From assembly GCF_003385895.1 (NCBI RefSeq), contig NZ_QRDQ01000008.1, positions 864,354 to 928,353 of the forward strand: 64,000 nt of DNA, given 5' to 3'. Positions 35,521 through 43,804 of the stretch are shown one piece after another (within the stretch, counting starts at the first letter, position 1; the number at the start of each line of letters is the position of its first letter). The translations under genes were made by a program, and so were the position numbers. This stretch comes from Flavobacterium cutihirudinis. GTDB lineage: Bacteria > Bacteroidota > Bacteroidia > Flavobacteriales > Flavobacteriaceae. The notes beneath the pieces are model-generated. The model was not told the DNA's origin. It did not search any database and worked only from the letters and a program-made list of their open reading frames with translations.

Positions 35521-35548
35521 AAGCCTTTCTTAACGGAAAGGCTTTTTT
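35521..35548 (+). terminator. Terminator of the second tRNA-Asp
   Basis: Stem GCCTTTC / GAAAGGC (35523-35529 with 35536-35542) and T6, similar to the first tRNA terminator. Confidence 0.8.
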
Positions 35549-35600
35549 GTTTTTGTATTTAACCGCAAAGTTCGCAAAGTTTTTTTTTTACTCGCTCTAA

Positions 35601-35706
35601 TTTGTCATTTCGACGAAGGAGAAATCTCCACAAGAAACTCTACAAAGATTAGCGATATTCTTTACGGAGCTACTCGCGGAGATTTCTCCTTCGTCGAAAT
35701 GACAAA
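35601..35706. repeat. Family B long-hairpin repeat, intact copy
   Basis: Perfect 29-bp arms (35601-35629 with 35678-35706) beginning TTTGTCATTTCGACGAAGG. Serves as an empty site for the insertion at 5984. Confidence 0.8.
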
Positions 35707-35779
35707 CTGTGTGGCGAATTGGAATTTTAATTTCTATTTCTTCAGTATCTTTATAATACGAAATCATCGTATCATTTAA

Positions 35780-36601
35780 ATGGAACAATCAACATTCAAA
35801 GTCGACAAATATTATATCAAGAAAGTAGATGCTGATAAAAAAAGCATTTATTGTCATCATGATATTATGGGAGAATTGTTTGTTCCATGGCATAAACACG
35901 ATAAAGCACAAATGTTATATGCAGAAGGCGATGTGGTTTTTGTAACAACTGAAACGAAATCTTATTTTCTTCCTGCAAGACATTTTATATGGATTCCGGC
36001 GGGACTAGAACACAGCATCGAACCAAAATCGGAACATGTGATGATGCGAAATCTGTATTTTCCGGTTGAGAAAGATGAGGATCTATTCTACAAAAGGGAA
36101 GGTATTTATCCCGTTAATAATTTGTTGCTCCAAATGATGATGTTTACCAATCAGTGGAATGGTGATTTGAAAAAAGGTTCTCCAAGCTTTACGATTGCAA
36201 AAGCCATAAAAGCGATTCTTCCTCAAATTTGCACCAACAATCTCCCTTTAGAATTACCACAGCCAAAAGACAAACGATTGGGAAAAATCCTTCGTCATGT
36301 TGAGAATAATCTTGGCGAAACCATTTTATTTTCTGAGGTTGCTCATGAATTTGGTTTTAGCGAACGCTCTTTGTATCGCTTGTTTCAAAAAGATCTCAAA
36401 ATGTCTTTTATTCAATATTATACCATTCGCCGAATCTTAAAAGCAATCGAACTTTTATTAGAAAGAAAACTTTCGGTAAAAGAGGTAGCTCAAGAAGTTG
36501 GTTATAATAGTGTTCCGACTTTCAGCAACACCTTCTTTAAGATTTTAGGCCAAAGACCTTCTGATTACTTAAACGGAGAAGAGATTTTAGAAAGGAAATA
36601 A
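35780..36601 (+). CDS. AraC-family transcriptional regulator
   Basis: A 273-residue regulator. The N-terminal cupin-like half includes VPWHKHDKAQMLYAEGD and a HFIWIPAGLEHSIEPKSEH segment, a possible ligand pocket. The C-terminal double helix-turn-helix (about 170-270) has LFSEVAHEFGFSERSLYRLF and the typical second helix VKEVAQEVGYNSVPTFSNTF. It lies directly before the TolC/HlyD/MFS efflux genes on the same strand and is the likely regulator of them, perhaps responding to an exported compound. No operator was identified. Confidence 0.9.
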   Translation: MEQSTFKVDKYYIKKVDADKKSIYCHHDIMGELFVPWHKHDKAQMLYAEGDVVFVTTETKSYFLPARHFIWIPAGLEHSIEPKSEHVMMRNLYFPVEKDEDLFYKREGIYPVNNLLLQMMMFTNQWNGDLKKGSPSFTIAKAIKAILPQICTNNLPLELPQPKDKRLGKILRHVENNLGETILFSEVAHEFGFSERSLYRLFQKDLKMSFIQYYTIRRILKAIELLLERKLSVKEVAQEVGYNSVPTFSNTFFKILGQRPSDYLNGEEILERK

Positions 36602-36610
36602 TCTGTTTTT

Positions 36611-36716
36611 CTCTCGCAGATTTGCTTCGCCAGTTCGCTATCGCTCGTGTTGCAGATCAAGCAGATAATTAATTGTATTAAAATAAAATCTGAGTAATCT
36701 GCTAAATCTGCGAGAG
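36611..36716. repeat. Inverted repeat CTCTCGCAGATTT with nested 27-nt insert
   Basis: Arms 36611-36623 and 36704-36716 are perfectly complementary. A 27-nt segment (36624-36650) splits the sequence relative to the uninterrupted CGCAGATTTTGCAGAT at about 15179. Confidence 0.7.
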
Positions 36717-36895
36717 ACAAAAAAACTCACAAATCAAATCGATTTTGTAATAAATTGTTTTTCAGTGTTTTAATATAACGTTTTCGGAAGAAGTGATTTT
36801 AACATTTGTCCGAAATGAATATGTTCTTGGCTTTTTAGAATTATCAGTCAACGGAAAAATGAAGGAACTTTGCACCATCAAATATTAAAGTATTC

Positions 36896-38251
36896 ATGTT
36901 CCTTAAAACAACAAATTCTACAGACGATTGTTTTCCCAGAATCCTGCTGTTATTCGTAATGATATTAGCATTCAATGGCTTACAAGCGCAGGAAGTTCAT
37001 TCGGTTTCATTACAAGAAGCTTTGAAACTGGCGAAAGAAAACAACAAAAAAATCCTTAGATCTCAACTGGAGGTCACGCTCTCAGAGCAAAACATCAAAG
37101 AAAGAAAAGAACTTCGATTACCAGACATTCAATTAAACGGCATGTATTCCAGAATTACGAATATTACGGAATTCAAAGGAAGCGGTTTCTTAAATGGTAA
37201 AGAAGTTACAAAGGCGATTCCTGAAATTTATGAGGTCAACTCTACCTTTAAAATGCCAATTTATGCCGGAAATAAGATTAATAACGCCATTAAAATTGCG
37301 AATCAGGAAAGCGAAATTGCCAAAATAAAAACTGAAAAAACTCAAAATGATATCGAGCTCGAAGTCGTTGCGAATTATCTGGCGATTTATAAAATGATGG
37401 AACTTCAGAAGATTTTTGAAGAAAATATCAAAGAAGAAAAAAGCCGATTGAAAGAAGTACAATCGCTTCAAAAACACGGAACGATTACCAAAAACGAAGT
37501 CATTAGAGCCGAATTACAGCTTTCGGATCGTGAATTGAATGCGCTTACAAATTCCAAAAACATAAAAATCGCGCTTCACGATTTGAAAACTTTAATTCAG
37601 ATTCAGGAAAACGAAGAAATCGCGATTGATACAACGTCAAATCTGGACGAAATGAACGGTTTGGATCCGTATGATTTTTATATGAATAAAGCGTTGCAGA
37701 ACGAAGAAATGCGAATCGCGAGTCAGGAATTAGATATCAGTAAAACCGAACTGAAATTGGTTAAAGGAAATTATCTGCCAAGCGTTCACTTCTTTGGGAA
37801 TTATGGTTTTTATTATCCGAACTACAAATTCTTTCCACCAAACCCGTATTTGTACACTTTAGGACAAGTTGGAATTGAAGCGACTTTTGATCTTTCATCT
37901 TTGTATAAAAACAAAACAAAAATGGATCAGGCCAATACTAAAATCGAATGGCAAAAAATGCAGAATGAAATTGTAAAAGATGAAATCCAGGACAAACTGT
38001 ATAAAGAACATACACAGTATCAGGAAATCCTTGAAAAGTTTGTGGTAGTTGATAAAGCTTTGGATTTAGCCAATGAAAATTACCGAATCGTAAAGCTGAA
38101 ATACTTAAACCAATTGGTTTTAATTACAGAAATGGTTGATGCTGATAATGCTTTGCTTCAGGCGAAATACAACAAAATTTCTACACGATTAGATGCGGTT
38201 TTAAAACATTACGAACTGCTTCATACCGCCGGGATTATGCCTCAGAGTTAG
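36896..38251 (+). CDS. TolC-type outer-membrane efflux protein
   Basis: A 451-residue outer-membrane factor. A signal-like segment around 15-32 (RILLLFVMILAFNGLQAQ) is followed by two long helical repeats with the TolC pattern (SLQEALKLAKENNKKILRSQ, later VELSKTELKLVKGNYLPSV-like sequence) and strands LPSVHFFGNYGFYY. It trimerises into a channel across the outer membrane and periplasm. It is first of three genes with HlyD and MFS partners. The start at 36896 gives an unusually long leader before the hydrophobic segment; a later start is possible. Confidence 0.88.
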   Translation: MFLKTTNSTDDCFPRILLLFVMILAFNGLQAQEVHSVSLQEALKLAKENNKKILRSQLEVTLSEQNIKERKELRLPDIQLNGMYSRITNITEFKGSGFLNGKEVTKAIPEIYEVNSTFKMPIYAGNKINNAIKIANQESEIAKIKTEKTQNDIELEVVANYLAIYKMMELQKIFEENIKEEKSRLKEVQSLQKHGTITKNEVIRAELQLSDRELNALTNSKNIKIALHDLKTLIQIQENEEIAIDTTSNLDEMNGLDPYDFYMNKALQNEEMRIASQELDISKTELKLVKGNYLPSVHFFGNYGFYYPNYKFFPPNPYLYTLGQVGIEATFDLSSLYKNKTKMDQANTKIEWQKMQNEIVKDEIQDKLYKEHTQYQEILEKFVVVDKALDLANENYRIVKLKYLNQLVLITEMVDADNALLQAKYNKISTRLDAVLKHYELLHTAGIMPQS

Positions 38252-38314
38252 ACTTGAAAGAAGCAAGAAGCAAGATTTTAAAAAGAGAACTAAGATAAAG
38301 AGAATAGAAAAGAT

Positions 38315-39364
38315 ATGGTCAAGATAAAAAATGAAACTAGAAGAAACAAAACGTTTCATATCATAATAACAATAATTGCTTGCGCTTTGGTTGCGAGCGG
38401 AATCATTTTAGGGATTTGGTTTTATGTGTTCAACAGAAACCACGAAGAAACCAATGATGCGCAAGTAGAGCAATATGTAACACCAATTATGTCGCGCATT
38501 ACAGGTTATGTGCAGGAAGTTCGTTTTAACGAAAACCAGTTTGTGCATAAAGGCGATACTTTGGTCGTGATTGATAATCGCGAATACAAATCGAAATTGA
38601 ATGTGGCTCTTGCCGATGTTCAGAACGCGCAGCAAAATAGTGTTGTGGCTCAAAAAAATGCGGTTACAACAGCAAGTGCAACGGCAATTAACGAATCACA
38701 GTTAGAAGGTGCAAAATCGAATCTTTGGAAAACAAAACTGGAATACGAAAGGTATAAAGCTTTGGTAAAAGACGAAGCCGCAACTTCTCAGCAATTAGAA
38801 AAAGTAAAAGCAGATTACGAATCGGCGCAAGCACATTTTGATGAAATGAAAAACAGAATTCATTCATCAGCTTTAAGTACTTCGGTTGCTGAAGCGAATG
38901 TTCCGACAACGCAAACCAATATTGCATCAAAACAAGCTGTGGCTGATAATGCTGCATTGTTTCTTTCGTACACGATAATCACAGCTCCTTATGATGGTTG
39001 GGTTGGAAAACGAACGTTACAGCCAGGACAATTGGTAAAAGAAGGGCAATCTTTGCTTTCGATAGTAAGCAAAGAAAAATGGATTACTGCCAATTTTAAA
39101 GAAACGCAATTACAATATTTAACCGTTGGGCAAGATGTAGAAATAAAAGCCGATGCCGTGAGCGACAAAACTTTCATTGGTACAATTGCTTCTTTATCGC
39201 CTGCGAGTGGTGCAAGATTTTCATTGCTTCCTCCGGATAATGCAACAGGAAACTTCGTGAAAATCGAACAAAGAATTCCGGTTCGAATTCAGTTGAAAAA
39301 CAACGACAAACAAACCGATTTTTTAAGAGCGGGAATGAATATTACTGTGATCGCAGCACACTAA
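38315..39364 (+). CDS. HlyD/EmrA-type periplasmic adaptor
   Basis: A 349-residue membrane-fusion protein. An N-terminal membrane helix (about 14-35) leads to the first lipoyl half (YVTPIMSRITGYVQEVRFNE), a coiled-coil hairpin (about 80-205), the second lipoyl half (ITAPYDGWVGKRTLQPGQLV) and a barrel domain. EmrA-type adaptors link an MFS pump to TolC. It lies between the TolC-like and MFS genes, with 1 bp before the MFS start. The three form a tripartite pump. Confidence 0.92.
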   Translation: MVKIKNETRRNKTFHIIITIIACALVASGIILGIWFYVFNRNHEETNDAQVEQYVTPIMSRITGYVQEVRFNENQFVHKGDTLVVIDNREYKSKLNVALADVQNAQQNSVVAQKNAVTTASATAINESQLEGAKSNLWKTKLEYERYKALVKDEAATSQQLEKVKADYESAQAHFDEMKNRIHSSALSTSVAEANVPTTQTNIASKQAVADNAALFLSYTIITAPYDGWVGKRTLQPGQLVKEGQSLLSIVSKEKWITANFKETQLQYLTVGQDVEIKADAVSDKTFIGTIASLSPASGARFSLLPPDNATGNFVKIEQRIPVRIQLKNNDKQTDFLRAGMNITVIAAH

Positions 39365-39365
39365 A

Positions 39366-40949
39366 ATGGAAGATAAAAGTATTTTTAAATCGTGGGTTCC
39401 AAGATGGGCAATCATTATTATTTTGTTTGTCTGCTTGTTGCATTCCATGATTTTATTGGGAGTTTATACTTCAAACGTAACGTACGCAGCAAGTTTTCTG
39501 GACATTGAACCCGAAGATTTGCAGTTTGCAATGTGCGTTACGTACGGAACTTTGCTCGCAACGATTTTGATCGAAAGTCGATTTTCGAGTTTTTTCCCTG
39601 CGAAAAATTACTTGATGGCCGTTTATTCCTTAATCGGAATTACGATTGTTTCATCAGCATATATTACTAATTTTTATCTTTTTTTAATGCTGAGAATCGC
39701 CGAGGGAATCCTGATGGCGCTTCCGGTAATTACGATCAGACAGTTATTGATTGAGCAGTTTAATTCTAAAAACGCCATTATAATTGGGTTTTCATTTTAT
39801 TATGGTTCACTATTATTGTCAACGCCTTTTATTATGAACATTGCAGTTTGGTTTCTGGATCATTACGATTGGAAATACATGCTTTATGTTTCTGGCGGAT
39901 TGCAGGTTTTGAATGTCTTTTTAATCTTAGTTACTTTTCGTGGGCACCGAATCACAAAGAAAATTCCGTTGTATCAAATCGACTGGATGAGTTATTTTTT
40001 GGTTTTAACTGCTATTCTTTGCGGTGCTTACTTTTTTGTTTATGCGGAGAAAAAATATTGGTTTGATTCTTCTGAAATGGTTTTGATGTTAATGATTGCC
40101 TTAATTACGGGCGGTTTATTCATCTTTAAAGAGCTTTTGGTAAAAAGACCAACCTTTGATTTTGAAGTTTTTAAATACGCCAATCTCCGAATCGGATTTT
40201 TATTGTTTTTCCTTTTCTATATAAGCAGAGCGACGCTGAGTCTTTGTCATTCGGCAATGTTTTCGATTTGGAATTGGGATCCGTCGCGCGTTGCGGGCGT
40301 GCAATACATTAACGGATTAGGAAATGTAATCGGACTTATTTTAGCTGCTTATTTTCTGATGAAATCTGTTTCTACAAAAATTATTTTTATGATTGGTTTT
40401 ACGCTCATTGCTATTTTCCACTTCTGGTTTACGTTTCTTTTTGTACCAGATGTTGCGCTGAGCGATATTATCATTCCCTATATTTTGCAAGGAATCGGTG
40501 TTGGGTTTTTATTTGTTCCGCTCATCTTATTTACCACATCATCGGTTCCGGCAAAAATGGCGGTTTCTTCGGGAATTGTTGGGGTTTCTGGTCGTTTTTG
40601 GGGAAGTACAATTGGTTTTTGCGTCATGCAGAATGCGGTTGTTTTCTTAAATAAAAAACACTTTTTAAAACTAAGTCAGTTCGTGACCGGCGAAAATCCC
40701 GAAGCGCAGCAAACATTATCGTCAACAGCGCAGAGTTTTATAGCAAAAGGATATTCCGCGGATAATGCGAATGCTTTGGCCTTGAAAAAAATCTTCGGAA
40801 CAGTTGCGAAACAAGCGACTTTATTGGCCGATATGGAAATTTATACGATTGTGGGTTATGGTTTGGTAGTTTTGATTATTCTAATTGCTTGTAATCAGCA
40901 TTTGAGACAAACTATGACTTTGGTTAAAAGTAAAATTTGGATTGGGTAA
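39366..40949 (+). CDS. MFS transporter, EmrB/DHA2-like
   Basis: A 527-residue inner-membrane protein with about 14 helices, the count of the DHA2 drug:proton antiporters. The first helix WAIIILFVCLLHSMILLGVY, a charged loop FRGHRITKK, and helix SVPAKMAVSSGIVGVSGRFWG are visible. The typical DHA2 motif C is not strong. It should drive export through the adaptor and TolC-like channel encoded just upstream. Substrate unknown. Confidence 0.87.
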   Translation: MEDKSIFKSWVPRWAIIIILFVCLLHSMILLGVYTSNVTYAASFLDIEPEDLQFAMCVTYGTLLATILIESRFSSFFPAKNYLMAVYSLIGITIVSSAYITNFYLFLMLRIAEGILMALPVITIRQLLIEQFNSKNAIIIGFSFYYGSLLLSTPFIMNIAVWFLDHYDWKYMLYVSGGLQVLNVFLILVTFRGHRITKKIPLYQIDWMSYFLVLTAILCGAYFFVYAEKKYWFDSSEMVLMLMIALITGGLFIFKELLVKRPTFDFEVFKYANLRIGFLLFFLFYISRATLSLCHSAMFSIWNWDPSRVAGVQYINGLGNVIGLILAAYFLMKSVSTKIIFMIGFTLIAIFHFWFTFLFVPDVALSDIIIPYILQGIGVGFLFVPLILFTTSSVPAKMAVSSGIVGVSGRFWGSTIGFCVMQNAVVFLNKKHFLKLSQFVTGENPEAQQTLSSTAQSFIAKGYSADNANALALKKIFGTVAKQATLLADMEIYTIVGYGLVVLIILIACNQHLRQTMTLVKSKIWIG

Positions 40950-40997
40950 AGTTTTGTTTTAGGTTTAAAGTTTAAAGTTTCAAGTTCTTTGCGCAAA

Positions 40998-41103
40998 GTT
41001 TGTCATCCTGAGGAACGAAGGATCACACGCGAAATTCCGCATGCTAAATCGCCAATCTTTGTCGAGCCTCTTGTGTGATCCTTCGTTCCTCAGGATGACA
41101 AAC
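40998..41103. repeat. Family B hairpin, divergent-arm copy
   Basis: Perfect 31-bp arms (40998-41028 with 41073-41103) built on GTCATCCTGAGGAACGAAGG. The sequence differs from other family B copies but the two arms match exactly. Confidence 0.8.
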
Positions 41104-41172
41104 AATGCGTTTAATTATTGCGGTAAACAACACTTATCAGTATCTTGCAACCGTTAAAAACAAAAATATGAA

Positions 41173-41832
41173 ATGAAACAGCAATGTGTAATTTTTGATA
41201 TGGATGGCGTGATTTCGCATACCAATCCGCATCATGTGAAGGCTTTTGAGGCGTTTTTCGATAAATATAATGTTCCGTACACCAATGAAGAATTTGAAGA
41301 ACATATGTACGGAAAACACAATAGTTATATCATGACGCATTTCTTCAAGCGTCCAATTCAGGGAGAAGAGCTTTTAAAACTTGAAGACGAAAAAGAAGGA
41401 ATGTTCCGTGAAATTTATAAAGACAAAGTCGATACGATTCCGCATTATTTGGATTTTTTAAGTGAATTAAAATCGCGCGGCTTTAAAACGGCTGTTGCAA
41501 CTTCGGCGCCACGTGCGAATTTGGATTTGATTGCAAATGCCTTAAAAATTACTGACAAAATGGATTCGATGATGTCTAGCGAAGACGTTACGTTTCATAA
41601 ACCAAATCCCGAAGTATATCTTAAATCAGCGGAACGTGTTGGTGTTTCTCCGTCAGATTGTGTGGTTTTCGAAGATTCTTTTTCAGGTATTACAGCGGGA
41701 CTAAATGCCGGAATGAAAGTGGTTGGCGTTTTGAGCACGCATAAAAAAGAAGAACTTCCTGTATGTGATTTTTATATTAATGATTATAGTGAGATTAATG
41801 TGGATAAGATAATTGAGTTGTTGAGAAGCTAA
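41173..41832 (+). CDS. HAD-superfamily phosphatase / phosphoglucomutase-like
   Basis: A 219-residue HAD hydrolase with cap domain type I. Motif I is DMDGV (Asp10 nucleophile and Asp12 acid); the cap follows, then AVATSAPRANL (motif II Thr/Ser), the Lys of FHKPNPEVYL (motif III) and VVFEDSFSGITAG (motif IV). The sequence resembles beta-phosphoglucomutase or sugar-phosphate phosphatases. Substrate cannot be fixed. Confidence 0.9.
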   Translation: MKQQCVIFDMDGVISHTNPHHVKAFEAFFDKYNVPYTNEEFEEHMYGKHNSYIMTHFFKRPIQGEELLKLEDEKEGMFREIYKDKVDTIPHYLDFLSELKSRGFKTAVATSAPRANLDLIANALKITDKMDSMMSSEDVTFHKPNPEVYLKSAERVGVSPSDCVVFEDSFSGITAGLNAGMKVVGVLSTHKKEELPVCDFYINDYSEINVDKIIELLRS

Positions 41833-41852
41833 ATTACAATTCTTAAATTCCA

Positions 41853-41870
41853 TCCCGATAGCTATCGGGA
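41853..41870. repeat. 18-nt palindromic mini-element, second copy
   Basis: Identical to TCCCGATAGCTATCGGGA at 34983 and 60438; it lies 20 bp after the HAD gene. Confidence 0.7.
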
Positions 41871-41887
41871 CCAAAACTATATGTGAA

Positions 41888-41926
41888 ACTTTTGTCAAAT
41901 GTTTTAACTTTGACAAAGGTTTTTTT
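41888..41926 (+). terminator. Terminator after the HAD gene
   Basis: Stem TTTGTCAAA / TTTGACAAA (41891-41899 with 41909-41917), with two further pairs and a T run. Confidence 0.7.
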
Positions 41927-42017
41927 GTTGTTAATAACCTCAATCTTGTCATTTCGAGGCACGAGAAATCTTCGTAAGTAACTCCGCAAAGGCCTTTCCG
42001 CTTGCAGCCACAAAGTA

Positions 42018-42121
42018 TTGTCATTTCGACGTAAGGAGAAATCACACTAGAAACTCGGCAAAGATTGGTGATTCTCTTTGTGGATTCACGAGTGTGATTT
42101 CTCCTTACGTCGAAATGACAA
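42018..42121. repeat. Family B long-hairpin repeat, intact copy
   Basis: Perfect 31-bp arms (42018-42048 with 42091-42121) starting TTGTCATTTCGACGTAAGG. A further half copy lies at about 41947-41980. With the terminator they fill the 319-bp gap 41833-42151. Confidence 0.8.
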
Positions 42122-42151
42122 ACTAGATGGATTAACTTTGTAAAAGGCTTA

Positions 42152-42805
42152 CTATTTAGAAATATTCTTTATTCTAATATTCTTAAAATCAATTGGCGAA
42201 CGCTCATAATTTAAAGAGATTTTGCCTTCGGTAGAAGAAGCTTCCGTGCATTCATTTACCAATTTTCCGTTTAAATATTGCGTGATTTTCCCGTTGAAAG
42301 ATTTTATAACAACCAAATTCCATTCGCCATACGTATTCTCATTTTCTAAAAACTTCGGAGAAACTACACTTGTGCCGGCTTCAACTAATTTTCCGTTTAC
42401 TTTTGCCGTTATGTTATCCAAAAAGATAAAATCTCCTGTAGTTTTTTCTTTTATTTGAAATTGAATTCCTTTTGGCCAGATTCTGTCAGAAGCGTCTAGC
42501 GGAATATTATACATCACGCCGCTATTTTTTGTGCCTTTTAGGTTGTATTTCTCGTCAAGATTCCATCTGTATTCTAGCGTAAGTTCAAAATTTTTATAAC
42601 TTTTTTTAGTCATCAAACAACTTGGATCTTCTCCGTGCATACTTATTATTTCATCTTTGAACTCATATACTTTTGATGGTTCTTGTTGTGCTGTATTTGT
42701 TTTTGTAAAAGCATACCAATCGTTTATTTCTAAGCTTTTTTGCTGAACAGAACAGGAACTTAGAATAAAAAGAAGAACAATAGCAAAAGTTGATTTTTGG
42801 AACAT
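42152..42805 (-). CDS. DUF1080 lipoprotein, sugar hydrolase-like
   Basis: A 217-residue lipoprotein with lipobox LSSC (Cys18). The mature part matches the DUF1080 concanavalin-like fold: SKVYEFKDEIISMHGED, FELTLEYRWN, NSGVMYNIP, and EWNLVVIKSFNGKITQYLNG. Members are often annotated as 3-keto-disaccharide hydrolases. It lies alone, with no sugar-utilisation genes around, so its substrate is unknown. Confidence 0.88.
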   Translation of the reverse strand: MFQKSTFAIVLLFILSSCSVQQKSLEINDWYAFTKTNTAQQEPSKVYEFKDEIISMHGEDPSCLMTKKSYKNFELTLEYRWNLDEKYNLKGTKNSGVMYNIPLDASDRIWPKGIQFQIKEKTTGDFIFLDNITAKVNGKLVEAGTSVVSPKFLENENTYGEWNLVVIKSFNGKITQYLNGKLVNECTEASSTEGKISLNYERSPIDFKNIRIKNISK

Positions 42806-42832
42806 GACAATTAAGTTTAAAACGAAGTTAAT

Positions 42833-43255
42833 TTAATTTTCTTCCCAGAAGATTTTTTGATTATGGGCTACAAGATATAGATAAGATGTGTCTTTAATCC
42901 TCGTGTCTTTTTTCAAATCAAAAATAAAAGACCCTTTAGATTGTGTATTTCTTTCTGTGCTGCACCAGCTCCAATTAAGTTGATTTACTTTTTTGTGACT
43001 GATAATTCCGCTAATTTGTTCATATGGAATACTACCATCAAATTCAAATTGTTTGAAGTTAATGTATTCTGTTGAACTACCATTCTTTAAGTTACCAATT
43101 AGAGTTCCTGCAATTACTAATGAATCAATATCTTCTCCTGTTTTATTGTGAAATTTTACATGGATACTTCTGAAGTTTATAAAACTGCACAATACAATTA
43201 TACTTAATAATGTAATAATAAAAAATGTAGTTTTCTTTTGTTTCGGTATTGTCAT
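42833..43255 (-). CDS. Hypothetical membrane-anchored protein
   Basis: A 140-residue protein of unknown function. One membrane helix lies near the N-terminus (about 10-30, TTFFIITLLSIIVLCSFI) followed by a soluble beta-rich domain with HVKFHNKTGEDIDSLVIAG and two cysteine-poor strands. The reading frame extends upstream to 43366, but ATG 43255 (MTIPKQKK) gives a normal membrane-anchored start. The longer form would add a His/Lys-rich leader with no signal character. Confidence 0.6.
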   Translation of the reverse strand: MTIPKQKKTTFFIITLLSIIVLCSFINFRSIHVKFHNKTGEDIDSLVIAGTLIGNLKNGSSTEYINFKQFEFDGSIPYEQISGIISHKKVNQLNWSWCSTERNTQSKGSFIFDLKKDTRIKDTSYLYLVAHNQKIFWEEN

Positions 43256-43427
43256 ATTATTACTTGAATGATTTACTTGATAAACAAATCTAGGGATAAA
43301 TGAATTGTCTCCTGCTTTAGCTGGAGTTTTTTTATGTTCAAAGTGAATTGATGATATAAATCTCAATGTTTGTGGTTGCTTTAACTTAACGGATTTTAGT
43401 TCATCATCGCAATTAGAATCGTCATTT

Positions 43428-43536
43428 TTGTCATTCCGAGGAACGAGGAATCACACTCGGAAATCGATAAAGTTTGGTGCTTTTTTTTTTTTTTGCGGAG
43501 TTTCTTGCGAAGATTTCTCCTTCGTCGAAATGACAA
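43428..43536. repeat. Hybrid family B repeat
   Basis: The left arm is the CATTCCGAGGAACGAGGAAT type and the right arm the GATTTCTCCTTCGTCGAAAT type, so they do not pair well. A run of 15 T lies between. It occupies most of the 358-bp stretch upstream of the hypothetical membrane protein. Confidence 0.55.
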
Positions 43537-43576
43537 GATTGTGGATGTTTTTTATTTAAGGAAAGTGCTAAAAAAC

Positions 43577-43611
43577 AAAAAAGCTTCTGAAAAATCTTCA
43601 GAAGCTTTTTT
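43577..43611 (-). terminator. Terminator of tRNA-Leu
   Basis: 14-bp stem AAAAAAGCTTCTGA / TCAGAAGCTTTTTT (43577-43590 with 43598-43611) directly downstream of tRNA-Leu on the minus strand. Confidence 0.85.
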
Positions 43612-43613
43612 AG

Positions 43614-43695
43614 TGCGGATAATAGGACTCGAACCTACACGCCTTGCGGCACCAGATCCTAAGTCTGGCATGTCTACCAATTTCACCATATCCGC
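43614..43695 (-). tRNA. tRNA-Leu (TAG)
   Basis: An 82-nt class II tRNA with a long variable arm. Acceptor GCGGATA/TATCCGC, anticodon loop CTTAGGA giving TAG, T arm with GGTTCGAGTCC, discriminator A. CCA is not encoded. Confidence 0.95.
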
Positions 43696-43708
43696 GTAAT
43701 TGTGGGTG

Positions 43709-43737
43709 CAAAGATAAGCATACTTTCGAATATTCAA
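43709..43737 (-). promoter_or_regulatory. Promoter of tRNA-Leu
   Basis: Minus-strand TTG (43735-43737) and TATCTTTG (43709-43716) with 18-bp spacing. The tRNA starts 13 bp downstream. Confidence 0.7.
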
Positions 43738-43804
43738 AGAAAAATTTGAAAAAAAATATTAATTTTCTTTTTGGTACTTTTGGGTTTCTATAAAAATAAT
43801 TTAA

